The notes beneath the pieces were generated by a model. It saw only the letters and a list, made by a program, of their open reading frames with translations, made no database searches and was not told the origin of the DNA. The translations under genes and the position numbers were made by a program. Shown here in pieces: positions 45,401-60,400 of a stretch of 64,000 nt of DNA. Position 1 is the first letter of the stretch. The number at the start of each line of letters is the position of its first letter. Source of the stretch: Dryocosmus kuriphilus (lineage: Eukaryota; Arthropoda; Insecta; Hymenoptera; Cynipidae); contig CM076197.1 of the NCBI GenBank assembly GCA_038277395.1, forward strand, positions 71,209,348 through 71,273,347, written 5' to 3'.

Positions 45401-48400
45401 TACTAACTGCCAGTACTCTTGGTTTCATGACGTTGAATTCTTCTCCTAGTATGGAAAAAATTAACGATATTTTACATTGTTTTAATGAAGTCTTATTTTA
45501 AAATATTATTCTATCATTTTAAAAGATAGATAGTCTCAAATTTGTTACATAAAAGTTGGAAAGAAATTGCGAGTAGAAAAGCTGGTTTAGTGTAGGTTCT
45601 TTGAAAAAGAGATATTGTTATATAAATAATTGTTTTATTCGTATGTTGATCATTTTTCTTACCATTGGTGTCAATTACTACTCCACCAGCCTCTCGAATG
45701 ATAAGTACACCTGCTGCTACATCCCAAGGCATTAGGTTATCGGTATGATAGACTTCTGCTGCGCCCATTGCCACATAGCATAAAGTTAAGGCTGCAGAAC
45801 CTAGTGTTCTGATTCCATGTGCAATTGTTACGAAAGCTTCAAGTCTACCAAGAATTGTATCTCGGATATCTTCCATCGTTGCATACGAAGCTTCGATGCA
45901 GATCAGAGATTGCGAAAGATCTGGAATTTTAATTTAATTAATTTGGGTTAATAACACTTTGAACATAATTGTTCAATTTTAAATGTTTCAACTTTTACTC
46001 CTTGGAATTCAGAATTATTAATTTAATGTTTAATTGCAGTTAAGTTTTTTTTTCAAATTTAAATTTTAAGCTAGCATTCTTTTATATATAAATTTAAATT
46101 AGAATTAAAAGTGGGAATTTGCTGTAGAAAAAATTGAATTTTATTTACCTTGGACTTTTGAGCTTTCGATGCGTTTTCCATTTAAGAAAGCACCACGTCC
46201 TCGTCTTGCCGTGAACATCTGTTCTAATACTGGATTGTAAACGATGCCAATTTCGAGTTCCTTGTTCACAGCAAATCCCACGGAAATGCAGGTGTGTGGA
46301 AATGAGTGGACAAAGTTTGTGGTTCCATCGATTGGATCAATTATCCACGTGGGTGTGCTTGTCAATTCTGGCAAAAAATTTGTGGAGGAAACCGTTTCCT
46401 CGCCAATGAATCTAAAATTATTGAAATTGATTATTAGTTAGATTTTGATTGATTTTTGTAAAGAATGAAGAAAAAATTGAGATTGTACTTTTGCACAATA
46501 ACTTTTTCTTTAAATTTCATTAAAAAAATTACTATAAATTTTATACACACTTGTGGTGGGGAAATTCCTTTGATAATCCTGTTATAAGGATATGTTCTAT
46601 TTGTCTGTCATACTGTGTCACCAAGTCCCAATCTCCTGCCTTTGTATCAATATTTTTTCCGCCTTGGATTGCATTTCGAATTACCTGTAAAAATCACAAA
46701 TTAGAAATTCATTAATATGTATTTTATAATTCAATATTAAAAGCTGGACATTTATGCCTTATCATATCAGAACTTTTATTATTCTAAGTCTGTAAATTAT
46801 TATAAAATATGTACGTCCAAATGAAAAGGGACAAGAATGTCGGTATGGAGTTACGTACAGATGTATATAGTCGGATAAATTCCAGACATTTTAAGCCCAA
46901 AGCAAACCTAGGTTGAAAAACGAGACAGCAGGGCACTTTTGAAGCTGGAACTTCGAAAAACCGCTTTTCTAGAAAAACGCATCTAAAGTTAGCGAATGTC
47001 ATCAGTGGGCATGCTATATTTTTTCTTCGACATAAAATATACCCACTTCCGGTTACTTACGGGACATGAGTTTAATTTGAATAGATTTAGCATAGATCTC
47101 AGTATTATCCCCCACTCATACTAAAAAATAATAATTTTGACCCTGGTTTAAAAAAACGCGAATATCTACTAAACAAAAATCGACAATCTGGTCCCTTTTC
47201 ATTTGGACGTACACATATTATAGTGTAGTTTATTTTCAGAATTTATTAATAACTTTTTTTAAATGTGTTTATTATTAAGAAAATTCATTTAATTTACTTA
47301 TTCAATAAATTGATTGAAATAAAGTTAAAAGCAGTGAAACAAGAAAATGTAAAATCCTAAGGAGGTTCGATGATTATCGACATTTTATACTTTTCGACTA
47401 CGCTAACTTTTTTGAGTTTCTATAATGAAGCAAATTTTAGGCACATCATTGACTAGCCATGTCTTCATTTGTGCAGTTAACTCTTTAGTATTCTCGTGAT
47501 GTGCACCTGCCAGGTGATTATAACAATAAAGGGAAAATCCCTGGTATTTTTAAAAATAAAAACGCTAGTCCCTTGTTACATGTGAAAAATGCGTGTAATA
47601 GATTTCGAGCTGATATTGTGTGTCATCACACTTATTGTGTGATAAAATTAAGATCACTATACAAAGAGATTAAATATTTTAAAATGCGATTACGTATCGC
47701 AAATCTAATTGTCTAAAATAATATTTGAAATATATGATTCACAGGAGTTTAATTGACTCAATAAAAATATTGTCATTCAAAAATTAACTTAACTCAGAAT
47801 AAAAACAATTCATCCAAATTTAATGAAAAATATTAAATAAAAAATCTTGATGAAAAATAAAAATATATTTTATGAGGAACTGCTATGTATGTTTTGTGAA
47901 TTTCACACAATTATTGTTTGCGAAAAATATGAATATATTGAATATAATGTGAACGAATAAATAAATCACATCCCGAAATTTTTATTTCGATTAAGATCGG
48001 TTCAAATCAGTTGATTTTTTAAGGTTTTTTATATTTAATTTGAAAAAAATTGAACTCACCTTTGCGGATTCGATGATTAATTTCATAGCAAAGTCGTAAC
48101 AGTGATTTAATTCCTGTGTGGTGGTCATGGTCGCTTGAGAGTTGTTGACAGATTCTTGAAAATAAACTGAAGGAAATCTCGCGCTTGAACTTGACACCAA
48201 CGAGCCTTGATCACGACCGAGAAAAGTTCCCGTAAAATGTTCACGGTGGAGTAGCGGCTCGTAAAATAAAGCTCCGTACTTATAGCGTAAATGTTATCCC
48301 CACTCCTAATTTTGGTCTATTTGACTCGTCGAGTATTATTCAAGTGCTTTTGGTTCTTCTGCATGAGAAAACATCCACCACCTAACAATTGACAAATATA

Positions 48401-51400
48401 ATTTATAGCTTTTAGGAATTAACTGAAAACTCCCTTTTTTCACTGAAAACCCCGAAAGCTTAAAATGAAATCTTTCATATTTACAGGTCTCAAAGTTGCT
48501 AGAACTTGTAAAATGTTAAATTGCTACGTTAAGTTTGAATACTTTCTGATTAAAACTTTATAAATTAGATATTTTAAATAAGTATAATAAGACTTATTAG
48601 AACAAAGCAGGAAAAAGAAAGAGACAAAAAGTGTTTACCTTCAGATAAATAACTTGGAAAAGGTTGTTGAGGAGATACTGGAACTGCTTCCACTGAGAAA
48701 ACGCAACTGTGGAAAGGGTGGCAGGTAATTTGCAAGGAAGAGATTGAGTTTTGTATATGCTGAATTTATTTTTCTAAGAAGCTAAAAGTCTTCGTCTATC
48801 CAGGGTGGAGGTCGAAATTCAACTGAATTCTACAGTCAAGACATGGCCACCCTTTTGCAAGGAGGCCGACACCGGGCAGAACGGATTTCGGGGACCTTTT
48901 TGCTCAGAGAGAGAAAGAAAGTAAGGCCCCGGCTCGCTGATTGGCTGGCTACGAAATGGGAGGAAAGAAGTAATGGGGAAAGTTGATCGTTAGATTCATA
49001 TTTTTTTTGTGCAGAAAGTTTTTTTGAATTTATGAGAATTTTCAAATTACATTGGAATACTGTACGCTTATGAAGATTTAAAATTTTGACTTAGTCTGAA
49101 TTTAATTTCTTGAATTTTTGAATCGTGCTTATTTAATTAAAAATTTAATTCATTTAACTTTTTTTCGACAATTATGTAAAAATTTGCTCTTTTCCTAAGT
49201 TGAATTGTTTTCTATTAGGATAATTTCCGAAGATCATGATGTTCTGGCATCCAACTGGGTGTAATCTACCTATCAAGTCAATGAAAATAAAAGAATTATA
49301 CTCAAGAAAAAAAGGAATTTTTGCAAAATCCGAGGAAAATTCCATCCTCTTGTGCTCTCTTTGTACTCCTTCTCCCAACCAAGCTACAGACAGATTTTTT
49401 AAAGCATTCCGTGATAGATTTGCATTGAAATATATTTCAAAATATTTCTAAGCAGTCTGAAGTATTCCCGAATATTCTAAGATCTAAGTATTCTCAAATA
49501 TTTCCTCATATTCCTAAATATACCCTCATATTTCAAGTATGTATTGTATCCACATATATTCCGAAGTAATCTCAAATATTCCCAAGTATTTTGAAGTATT
49601 CCGAAGTTTTCTTTGAGAATAATATATTCCTCGTACACACAAACTGAGAGTGTTCGACCCCTTGCGTTTATCAATCTCTTGTTAATTTTGTTCATGTTTA
49701 AATTATATGTATACATTATTTTAATAATACAATAAAATGTTGGAAATTCAGTCTTCAGGATATCAGAATGAGCCTCAAAAATGACAGTTTTTGCTTAAAA
49801 TCATGATTTTCAGTAGCTCATTTTGGACATAGTGTTTCTTTTAGTGGAATTTTACAACAATTCTTTTTCATAGAATCAAGAGTAGATCGTCTACGAATGG
49901 AGCATTTTCATGTTCGATGTCAATAAGATTATTATCAATAACAAAAAATGATTCATCGGTAGAAATCCGGACAGAGTTCGTAAATATTACTAGACAGAGG
50001 CGGAGTACCTAGCCATTTAAGCTGTGTATGAATCTGCTATCCCTGTCCCAGCAGTATCCCCCCATTATCTCGCACTGTTATTTCGGAATTTTCCCTAAGG
50101 TTAGCTGCTTTAGCTGTACGAATAGCAATACATAGTTCCACGTTCCTGACTCGTTGGGGCCTCACGTATTAATATTATTATATACTAACTGTAGTTAGCT
50201 TCTTATCTTGCACTTTGAACAATTATATTTTCAAAATTGTACAATCTCAAAAGAAAAGCCTTAATAGTTGAAAGACTTTTAATTGAAAACATAAAAAATG
50301 AAATAGTTTCAGATTGACCTTCAAAAATGGACAATTTAAAAAGCTTAAAATAGAACAAGCTTGAAAGAAATAGGTTCCAAATTGAACAATATTTGAGTTT
50401 TAAGTGGCTTCAGTAATAAAAAATGATAAATAAAATCACTCATATTTTGTTAATGAATGAAGTTTCTAAGTTTTCTGTTTTAAAAATATTTCAATATTTC
50501 AAAAAGGAGTGATGTTGAAATTAAACAGTATTTTTCGATTTTGCAAGGATTTGAATTTACGGAATAAACTAGAACCTAAAATATATTCCAAAATTTTTAA
50601 AGATTTTTTTTATATCTGCGAATACTTCCAGAGTTTAATTGTTGTCATATTATGCGATTATTCTTCTTTAGTTATATTTTTCTCTGCTTGTAAAAGTCTT
50701 CAATTTTTCTGCAATGGGACTGTTAGTGCGAGATCTGAATTTTTTTTAATTGCCCTGGAAAAAAACCTTAAAAAGGTCTTAAATTTTGAAATCAAAATTC
50801 TAAAGCAACCCTGGTGTAAGACATGGAATTAACTTCTTTTTTAATTTCTTGTGTCATATGTCAAATCGAGGCCTGCATGATTTATAATTATATGCGTTTA
50901 ATTTTTTATTTTTTATTTCGTGACACTGCTTTTCTCCTATATTTAAAATTTATGCCACTGTTGACACTAGTTTTTATCTCTGTGGTGAGTCCAAGGCTTG
51001 AATGGATTCTTCATGAACTCCGGGGGGATAGGGGGTCAAAAGAAGGTTGGTAACGGAAATTTCTGTAAAATTAGTCTCAGTTCAGAGCTCCAAACGGAAA
51101 ATTCCATAAACTAGAGAGAACCGGAAATTTCTATCAATTTCTGTAAAGTTATTCTCAGCTCAGAGCCCCAAACGGAAAATTCCGTAAACTATATACAGAA
51201 CCTACTACCTGTATCCCAAGGGTAAATGAGAGAAATAGATATTTTGCCGCTAAAATTAAAAATTATATTTCAAATAAATGCATTTCGTTTCCAATTGTTG
51301 AAAACAAAAGTGTTTTAAAAATAAGTTTTTTTAAACAAAAGAAAGAAGAATAAAAAGTTTAAAGAAACAAAACGTTTTAACAAAAAAAGCTCGTTTTAGA

Positions 51401-54400
51401 GCTACGTTGGCGCACCCTTATTGACAGTAAAATTATAATATTTAGACTCAAGAAAATAGTTCTCTCGTCTATGTTTTTACATGATGTTCAAATGATACAA
51501 AGTTCAGAATCATTCGATTAAAAAAAAAAAAAAAAAAAATGTATTACATTTTATTGTGAGAATTTTTTCCCCGTACTTTTTGTTTAATTACAGAGCAGTT
51601 GAATTGAATCGATAAACAACTCACTTTTTACAATAAGGTAAATAATTTAACACTTTTGTATTCTTCGATATTTAAGCTTACGATTGGGGAAAGAATTTTT
51701 GTGAAATAAATGAGCCTTTTATACGAATAGCATGTAATTAGTGAGCAAGCCATGGGCGTGTGACTTGGCGTAGACGAAAAATCAAGCATTAAATTTCATG
51801 CGACTTTGTACAAAACAGAGAAAAAACAGTGCAAAGCAAATGTCAGTTTATGTGCTGGTTTGAGTTATTTGTCACAGCGATATGTTACCTGTAAATTGAC
51901 TTGAAATTATAATAAATTATTGCAAGTAAGCTATGCAATTTAAATGTAAGTTAAGTCATTCAATTAATTAATAATATATTGCAATATTAAACAATATTAG
52001 TGGTGCACCAAATCACCCCAAGTGGTGGGAAACTTGACGCAGGTGCACTTCTTCGCAAAATCTAATAAATAACTATTTTATATATTTTTTACGAAATTTC
52101 TTTTATTTAAAATTGTCAGTATTAAGCTACCCGAATTAAATTTTTTCATAAATGCTTATATTATAGTTTTCTTTTTAAATTCCCTTTTCGTTTAGGTGCG
52201 CCAACTTACCCGTCTCTCCCCTACTACACATTTTTTTGTTTAAAAAATTTAATTTATGAAACAATAAAAATATTTATACATTTTCAATTGAATTAGTTAC
52301 CGTTTTTTTTTTGTTTTCAACAATGAAAGAAGAAATAATAGAGTGAATCTAAGCCTTGTTGAAATTGCAGCCGATGAGAAGAACGAGCGTAAAATGAGGA
52401 TTAAGGAAACTTATTAAAAATTATTTTGAATGCAATTATTCCTTATTTAAAATAAGGAATTATTACTCAAAACTTTTTATAGTTATTGATAATTAAATGA
52501 TTAGATTTAGTTAAATTCGTCAGCTTTCAATTGGATTGAACGGAGGTAATAAGTGCGAAAAAGAATAGGAAGAGTGAGAGTAAGAGAGAAAGAAGTGGAA
52601 AATTTTGGCCCTTTGGTTCCCAAAGCGCATAAAGTCGAATGGAAAGTTACCGAGAAAAGTATGGTAAGGTGAGGATTAAAGAAATTTAGTAAAAATTGTT
52701 TTGAATGAAATTCCTTATTTAAAATAAGGAATTATTACTTAAAACTTTTAAAAAACTTTGTATACTTAATCACAATGAAATAAATGATTAGAGTTAGTTA
52801 AATTCGTCAGCTTCTCGGTCAGCTTCAATTGGATTGAACGCACTGAGGAACGGAGGTAATAAGTGCGAGAGAGAATAGGAAGAGTGAGAGTAACAGAGAA
52901 AGAAGTGGAAAATTTTGGTCCTTTGGTGCCTAAAGCGCATCAAGTCGAATGGAAAGTTGTACTGGCCGCCGGCGACATTTGCGAGAATTGGAGGGGGTAT
53001 CCGAGTTGCGCCAATTGCCCTGTCTCTAATCCCCGGTTCGAAAAAGGTTCTCTAATCCTACAGCCGAGTTGCGCTAATCCTATACCTATACCTGCTCGCC
53101 TGGAAAATTGGTCCTAGATGTGAGCAATCACTCTTCTGTGACCAGTCGCTAGCAGATATTTTTTGAAGGGCGAGCTGGAAAGGGGTCCGAGATCTGACGA
53201 ATCACTCTTCTGTGACCGTTAAAACACGAAATAAGATGGAATTAACAAAATCTTCGGGGTTTCACAAAAGGACCTTTGTTACTTAGCGTTTTGACTGTAT
53301 TATTTTTCCCTCTTCATAATAAGAGTGTGTATTTGGCTCCCTTATTTAACACCACAGACTATCTTAAACGAGACCCCCCCTCGTTGCACTTCTAATCCGT
53401 CCCTTGAAGAGTTTTGGCGCAACTCGGCTATGGCTTAGAACCTACCTGACCCGGATTGGCGCAATTCGGCTCCTCCGGAATTGGACATGCCAGCGATTGT
53501 AGACGGGGGCTTGTTTATCTCTGCTGGGGCCCAAGGGCAGTTTTGTGTCTATTTTAGGTCGTGTTGAAAACTTGATTGGTTCTTCTTGATTTGTCGAGTG
53601 CACATATCAAATTGTTGGTCCATTTTTTTGTTAGTTATATATTGATCGATAGTTTACGAGAGAAAGATAGAGAGAGATAGATAGAGGGGGGGGGGGGGGG
53701 GGGTAAATAGCACTTGAGTGAAACACTTTTTCTATGCCCCAGTGCAACTTAAGTTTTCAGACCTGAAGCCCCCCACACATACCGGCGCACATAGTCCCTC
53801 ATAGACTAGAAAATTTTATTTCAAATTTTAGAAAAACAGCAGTCTAATATAAAAATGTTAAAGTAAATTATTTTTGTGTCATTGACTGCTATATGATTTT
53901 TAAAAAAATTGAAACTCTAAAAAAAGTAGTGTATAGAAACGGTGTTTCATGAAAACACTATTTGTATACGCACAAATGAAAAGGGCCCAGGTTTTCGGTA
54001 TGGTAGACCAGGTAGACTGTAGAGTGACCATAAAAAAACACTTTTTGATTTCTTAGGAGCGAAGGGCAAATAACGTTAGTTTATGTAGAAGGCGATATAA
54101 AAAATAAATAAGCTTGAAGTCGGACGCGAGCTGGTGGGGGTCGCTCTCTCTGTTTTGAGACTTTAACGTGTGATATTGAGCCTGGCCTGGCGGAGGACTA
54201 CATTTATGCTCGATTTATGTAATGTAGGAGAGCGAGGACGCAGTATAATTGAGAATAAGAATGACAATTAGAGCTCCGCCTCGGTAATTAAAGAGCTAAA
54301 GTCGTTAACTATCACATTTCCAAAAATTTGCTCAGATTTGTTTGTAATTTAGCGGGCTTGATTATATTTTTTCGAAAATTTTTATCTTCAACCTTTGAAG

Positions 54401-57400
54401 AAAATAATCGCCACAATTTTCAGTATCAGATATATATTACTAGGACTGCTCTTTGAAAACAGTTTAAAACAGTGAAAATACCACTTTTCAGGTAACGCTA
54501 ATTAATATATATGTGGACGTCCGTATGAAAAGGGCCCTTGTGGTCGGTATGTAATTATGTATAGAAGTATATAGCCGGATAAATTTCCGTCACTGTAAGC
54601 CCAGAACCAACCCTCTGGGTTGAAAAACGAGCGTTGGGGCACTTTTGAAGTTGGAACTTCGAAAAAAGCGAATCTAAAGTGAGCGAGTGTCATAAGCGCA
54701 CATGTTATATTTTTTCTTCAAACATAAAATATACCCACTTTCGATTATTACTTGGAAAAATGTGAATATCTCCTGAACTAAACTATAGAACCGACCATAA
54801 GGACCCTTTTCATATGGACGTCCACATATATGTTATAAATTTTTCGTTGAATAAATGTTTTTATGTGTATTCTAATGACCTCAAAAACAAACATATTAAA
54901 ATTTCAGATTAAAAAGTAAGTTAGTTTAAAATATTAAAAGAAAAAAAAAAAAGTTGATTTTGTCCATGTTATTTCCGTAAGAACTTCGAAAAACTGGTTT
55001 TGGAGCAATAAGCGCCAGTGTTATATTTTATCTTTAAACGCAAAATACATCCACTTCCAGTTCGTTCCGGAACACGAGAATGGTACTCAAAGATAGAGTA
55101 AAGGTAAAAGTATAACCCCCACATAAAAAAACGAAAATAGACCATTTTAACCATATCTCCAGAAACTCTCATAACTCTTAAAATAAAATCGACAAACTGG
55201 ACCTTTTCATTTGGACGTACACATTTGACTGTTTTTCTCGTAAACTATTGATGGAATCAACATACAACTTGCATAAAATTTGTGCGTATAAAAAAACTGT
55301 AACTGATTTTGAAAAAATAATTTTTAAAATCTGCTAACTTTAAGATATATGGCGTTTTTTATGATAGAATAAATCAAATTGAATAGACTAAGCAAGCCGA
55401 GTACCAACTGAACGATTATATCGTAGTCTATTGATCTTCGTTCAGGGTACGGTCACAGGGCATGCAGGCCCAAAAACCTGAAAATCCCTACAAGAGAAGA
55501 AAGATAGAGGACAGGCTGTCCCTTTTACCCCCTATTGTGGAAATGTTCAGGTTTCTCCCCCTGATTCCGAGATGTAACCGTACCCTTAGAAATTCAGAGG
55601 AAATTTCCAAAGCGGTGGTCAACCCGAAATTGAATACAAAATTCCCTTGGTGGTTCTCAATTTCATTTTTAAACCATGTTTTATAACAAAATTTATTTAA
55701 AAAGTAAATGAAAGAAATAATAAATAAAGTAGTGAATAAATCATAAAAAATGCAATTTTGTTCTATATGAGTATTTATTTATTTATTTCCGGTTTGAGGT
55801 GCAAGAGATAAAAAATCACGGATATGGAATGAAAGCAAGCGAGTGTGGAAACACGTGGTCACAGTGTGTCATCAACCATCGGGACCTGATTTGTTTTGTT
55901 CGTAGAAAATTTCCGGCTTACATGCCTCTTACACGCTTGAGGATACTGGTTGTCACGTTCTAAAAGCATGCTACAAACAGCCCTAGTCAAATACATAGCC
56001 ACTTTAATATCAAAGATCTAATCCTGAATTAAAGCATTAATTTGCTCTTGCTTATGCACATACCTAAATGTTTTGTGGACTTAAGGGCACGTGACACACT
56101 AAAATACCTATATTACCGACCTTAATTTTTAGGGTTTTGATTTGGGAAATGCATGAGAAGACAATAAACTACGTTTAAATACATTATGAAATAATAAATA
56201 CTTTCTGCTGAACTAAAGCTATCAACCTCCGCTTCATGAAAACAGAGGTAAATCGATTTTGTTCATCAAAAAATATTTATTATTGCGGACTTAAACATGC
56301 CGAAACTGAATTTGCTTATATGGTAAGTATCACATGCCCTTAAGGCCATGTCATACTTTCCCCTATTCCTGCCTTAAAGATAAGTTTTTTTTGGAACAGA
56401 TCACGTCCACGCGAAATAAGGTATCACGTTAAAAATTTGGGAAATTAAACAAGAGCACTAAGGAAGTGTATGATTACAAATTTTTAGAAGTACGGAAAAA
56501 ATTGTGTTTTAAAATACCATTCCAGATTTGCGTTAAATTTGAATTCCTAATTATAAAACAAATAGTTGCTAAATTATATTAGAAACAATTGCAAAATTGT
56601 ATCGCGCAATGAAGTCGTGGCAAAAGGCAATCATTTCAATAATTATTATTTTTTCAGCAAGGCAGTCAAGTCTTTAGTCGCGTTATTAAATTTTGTTAAG
56701 TGTGAATATCATTTTCTCAGATCGTAAGAATTAAAATTAAGGCATCTTAATAATTAATCTATTTCATCTTTTTCTCTAGAACAGAATTGGAAAAACATTC
56801 AAAAATGCAAGACAGATTAAATTAATAATAGGGTGAAAAGTTCTCGTTGAAATATTCTCTTAATAAAGACATTTTTTTCTCGAAAGAATGATACGCGATA
56901 TTCTTTTTTTTTTTTTCGTTCATTTGACGTCAATTTGATATCCTTCGTTTGGTAATATTCTCTGGCATAATTGAAACTTGCAACGAGATGCGACATATAG
57001 TTTTTCGAAGGAAATGAGTTAACGGAAGTTTTTTAATGTAATGAAGCTGTCAGGTTAATTGACAAATGAGCTGTCTTTACTGTCTGTCTTTCATTGATAG
57101 GCATTTATAATGCTGTTTTATCTCTCCTCGATAAGTTTATAATGACTTAATAAGCAAAACTCGTGTGAATCCTTTTTTACGATGCTATTTGTTGTGTACA
57201 TATGTGGCACATTATTATCGCTCAGAAATAAAAAAAAATTAAGTTTACAATAAATTACATTTTTAACATTATTTTTTATTCCAAGTTGTTCACTAAGGCC
57301 TTCGAAGCTAAAGTCGATATAACCATGAATTTCTTTATTCAAGTGTCAAAATGCTAACAATAAGAACGATCAGACTTCGGAATGAATTTATGTCTATGAC

Positions 57401-60400
57401 CGTTTCTTTGTAAAATTGGAGCAGAAAACACTATGAGGGGAAGCTGAATATCTCTTTTAAAAAGTTTCCTAACTACTGGAACCTGTACCTCTGGAATGTG
57501 GTCAACAAAAATCATTTTCGTTTATAGTGCGTGGTAGGACATCGAAAAAGTTCAGGCAAACCAAGAAACACTGTTCATGCGCGCGTTGTACTTAGCTAAC
57601 ATGTAATACTTTCCATGGTTGTGTTTACAAAAAAAAGCTGCCTATCATTCTGATTATTTTTTATCACGTCTATAGCTAATAACCTTGAGCCGTCTGCTAG
57701 TTTTTTTAATTCAAATCCGCCGAATCGGTTGATCGACAAAGTGAAAACAGTAGGGATAACACGAGTCCGATATAGGTGATATATGCAAAATTTGCCAAAT
57801 TTTATGCCTGTTATCTTTTTTTTAGAAACGGTCTATCTCTTCCAAATTTCATAAACAGTTAGATATCAATGTTTTTCTTATTCAGTTAAAGTTTGAAAAA
57901 ATTCTGTCGAAAAGTCGAATCGCGAGTATACGCATTATAAAATATTTTCCCCGTAATGCATTTCCTAATGTGCAACTATTCCGTGTACTAATAGTATTAT
58001 TATTATTTGTTTTTATTGTTTGAATACACCTAGAGCAAGTTTCTTGTATTCTTTTAATCGCTTTTGATCAAATTTTGACAATATCTCCAAAATTGTAGCG
58101 TTTCGAGACATGGTTCCATAGACAGTTTTTAAAAACTCGTTTCTTATCATATTTCTCAATCTACCGGGCAAAACAAATTTGAAATGCAATTTTATTTAAG
58201 ATTTACATTTCTATCAGAATTCCATTTTGCAGATCAAATATAGCCTGTACTCTGTATAAACTATAAAGAAAGATCATAGTGTGATGTTTAAAGAAAGATT
58301 ATAGTTTACCTAGTTCATACCAATGTGTGGAAGATTTTTTACGTTTTTTATTTTTAAATAATTGTAAACACCATTTTCTAATATTGGGAAAAGCTGTATA
58401 ATTAATGAAATGTGAACATATTTCAAACTTTTATTAACTTGAGAATTATATTTATTGCGATGTGCCAAAAAATGTTAAGTTTCAAGCGAGGTTTCAAGCT
58501 TCCGCGCTTACTAGTAGTCAGATTCTTCCTGAGAAAAAAAAATGTTTCTTTATTTACATCTTCAAAGTTAAAGCACTAATTTGACATACCTGAAACAAAT
58601 ATATTCACTTTGTATATTCATATATATTCACACAAAACAAAGTAAATTATTTTTTATTTGCAGGTCAATATTCGAATATTAAATAAAAATTAAAGTTACA
58701 TTTTTAAATGAAATTACACGTGAAATAAGTAGGTAATTATTGTATAATCAATAATTTTTTTAAAACAAGAGATTTCCAATAAATATGGTACAAATGAAAG
58801 GTCCATATTGAGACAGTGGTGATATAAAGCTTTATGTCCGAGTTCTTAATTTTTCTTACAATCAGAAAATTTGTTGGAGGATATTCCACACACCAGGGAA
58901 AGCTGACGCCATAGTGGATGTGGTTTCCTATCAGAAGACAATAAAAGATTTAACTGAGGTCCAGCGATTAAGGGTTTTTTTTCAAAAATTTCCATAAAAA
59001 TAAAAATACAAAAAAAAATAAAAATAGGGTGAAAAGTTCTCGTTGAAATTTCTTTTAATCAAGAAATTTAAAAGAAATTAAAATACACTGCGCTGCTTGA
59101 AAATTTATTTTAAAAACTTTGAAAAAAAGAACGAATGGAGTTTTATTACCCTCAAGAACAATCGCCTGACTGCCAGCAAGTTACGGAATTTAAAGCATCA
59201 CAAGTTTTGGCAGACCTTATTTTAGTTTTAAAAAGTTCTTTCCCCAAAAATCTGTCTTCTGCAGACGATGTCCTCTATTACTGGAAAAATCCTCTCTTGC
59301 TCTATTATAAAAAAATAGAGATTACGTCCCTGCGATTAAGTAATAGTAAACGATTTTTTTATCTAAGTTAATAAGCCACTATATGACATTGGACTTGTCT
59401 CTGTTGTAAAGATAAGTGCGAACTCGCGGATGATTTAATAATTACGTCTACCAGATAAGTGAGGCGTACGTCGTACCCTTTCCAATTTTCACTTCTATCG
59501 TCTCATTTTATACTTTTCTGTGTTGCGTGATTAATGCTTTCGATTTTTTTTTATTTCCATGCCAATAGTTTGGTCTAATGACCATAATTATAGTGTAGGT
59601 AAATACTAAGATTGGTTTAATAAAAAAAGCAGCAATGTAACAGATACTCATTTTTTTATTTCAGGGTCAAGGAGGACCTGGTCCTGGACCTGGACCACAA
59701 CAGGGACCCGGAGGACTAATGGGACCAGGACAAATGGGCCCTGGCTGCCAGATGAACTCGCAAATGGGACCTGGTGGATCTCAGAATGCTCCGATGGTAA
59801 TGGCTCTTTATATATAAAATATATAAATATTGAAAGTTTTGTGGAACGTAAATAACAAACTATTTTTCTTTTAATTCTAGGGTCAACAGGGACCAGGATC
59901 TCAACAAGGGCCAATGGGTCCAGGACAAATGGGTCCTAATGGTCCTCAGGGTGGTCACCATATGGTACAAGGAGGTCCTGGACAAAGTGGACCTGGACAA
60001 ATGGGCCCTGGTGGTCCACCAAGTTAGTATGCAGAACAATATTATGTGTCAATCCATTGACTTTTGTCCAAACCGAGTGTTATTATCTTTGTAACATTTT
60101 TACACTCGAGATTTAATTAAAATTTACATTTTTATGTGCTATTCCATTTTTATTTATTATGAAAATTTAATCTACAACTATAAATTATAACATGTATCAT
60201 CACATCTTCGGTAATATTCAACTTGTGAAGTAAACTAAAAGTCACGACAATTATACGTTGAATAAATTACTGAATTGCGAAACTTCCTTGAATAATTATC
60301 TAAAGCTTAAGAATTCTATTTATTTATGAAAAATGTAAGTTATCTGCGTGAAGTAAATATTACATTTTTTACTTAATTTTTTCCTTCATTTCATAAATAG

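Noticed and set aside
48129..48200. 24-residue N-terminal extension of IMPase 4 from an upstream Met
   Set aside because: The three paralogues start at the downstream Met position with matching exon 1 length; the extension is Ser-rich and probably 5' UTR.
59135..59371. Possible cryptic brm exon (78 codons)
   Set aside because: No acceptor or donor in the right phase was evident, and the composition is unlike the surrounding Gly-Pro-Gln-Met exons.
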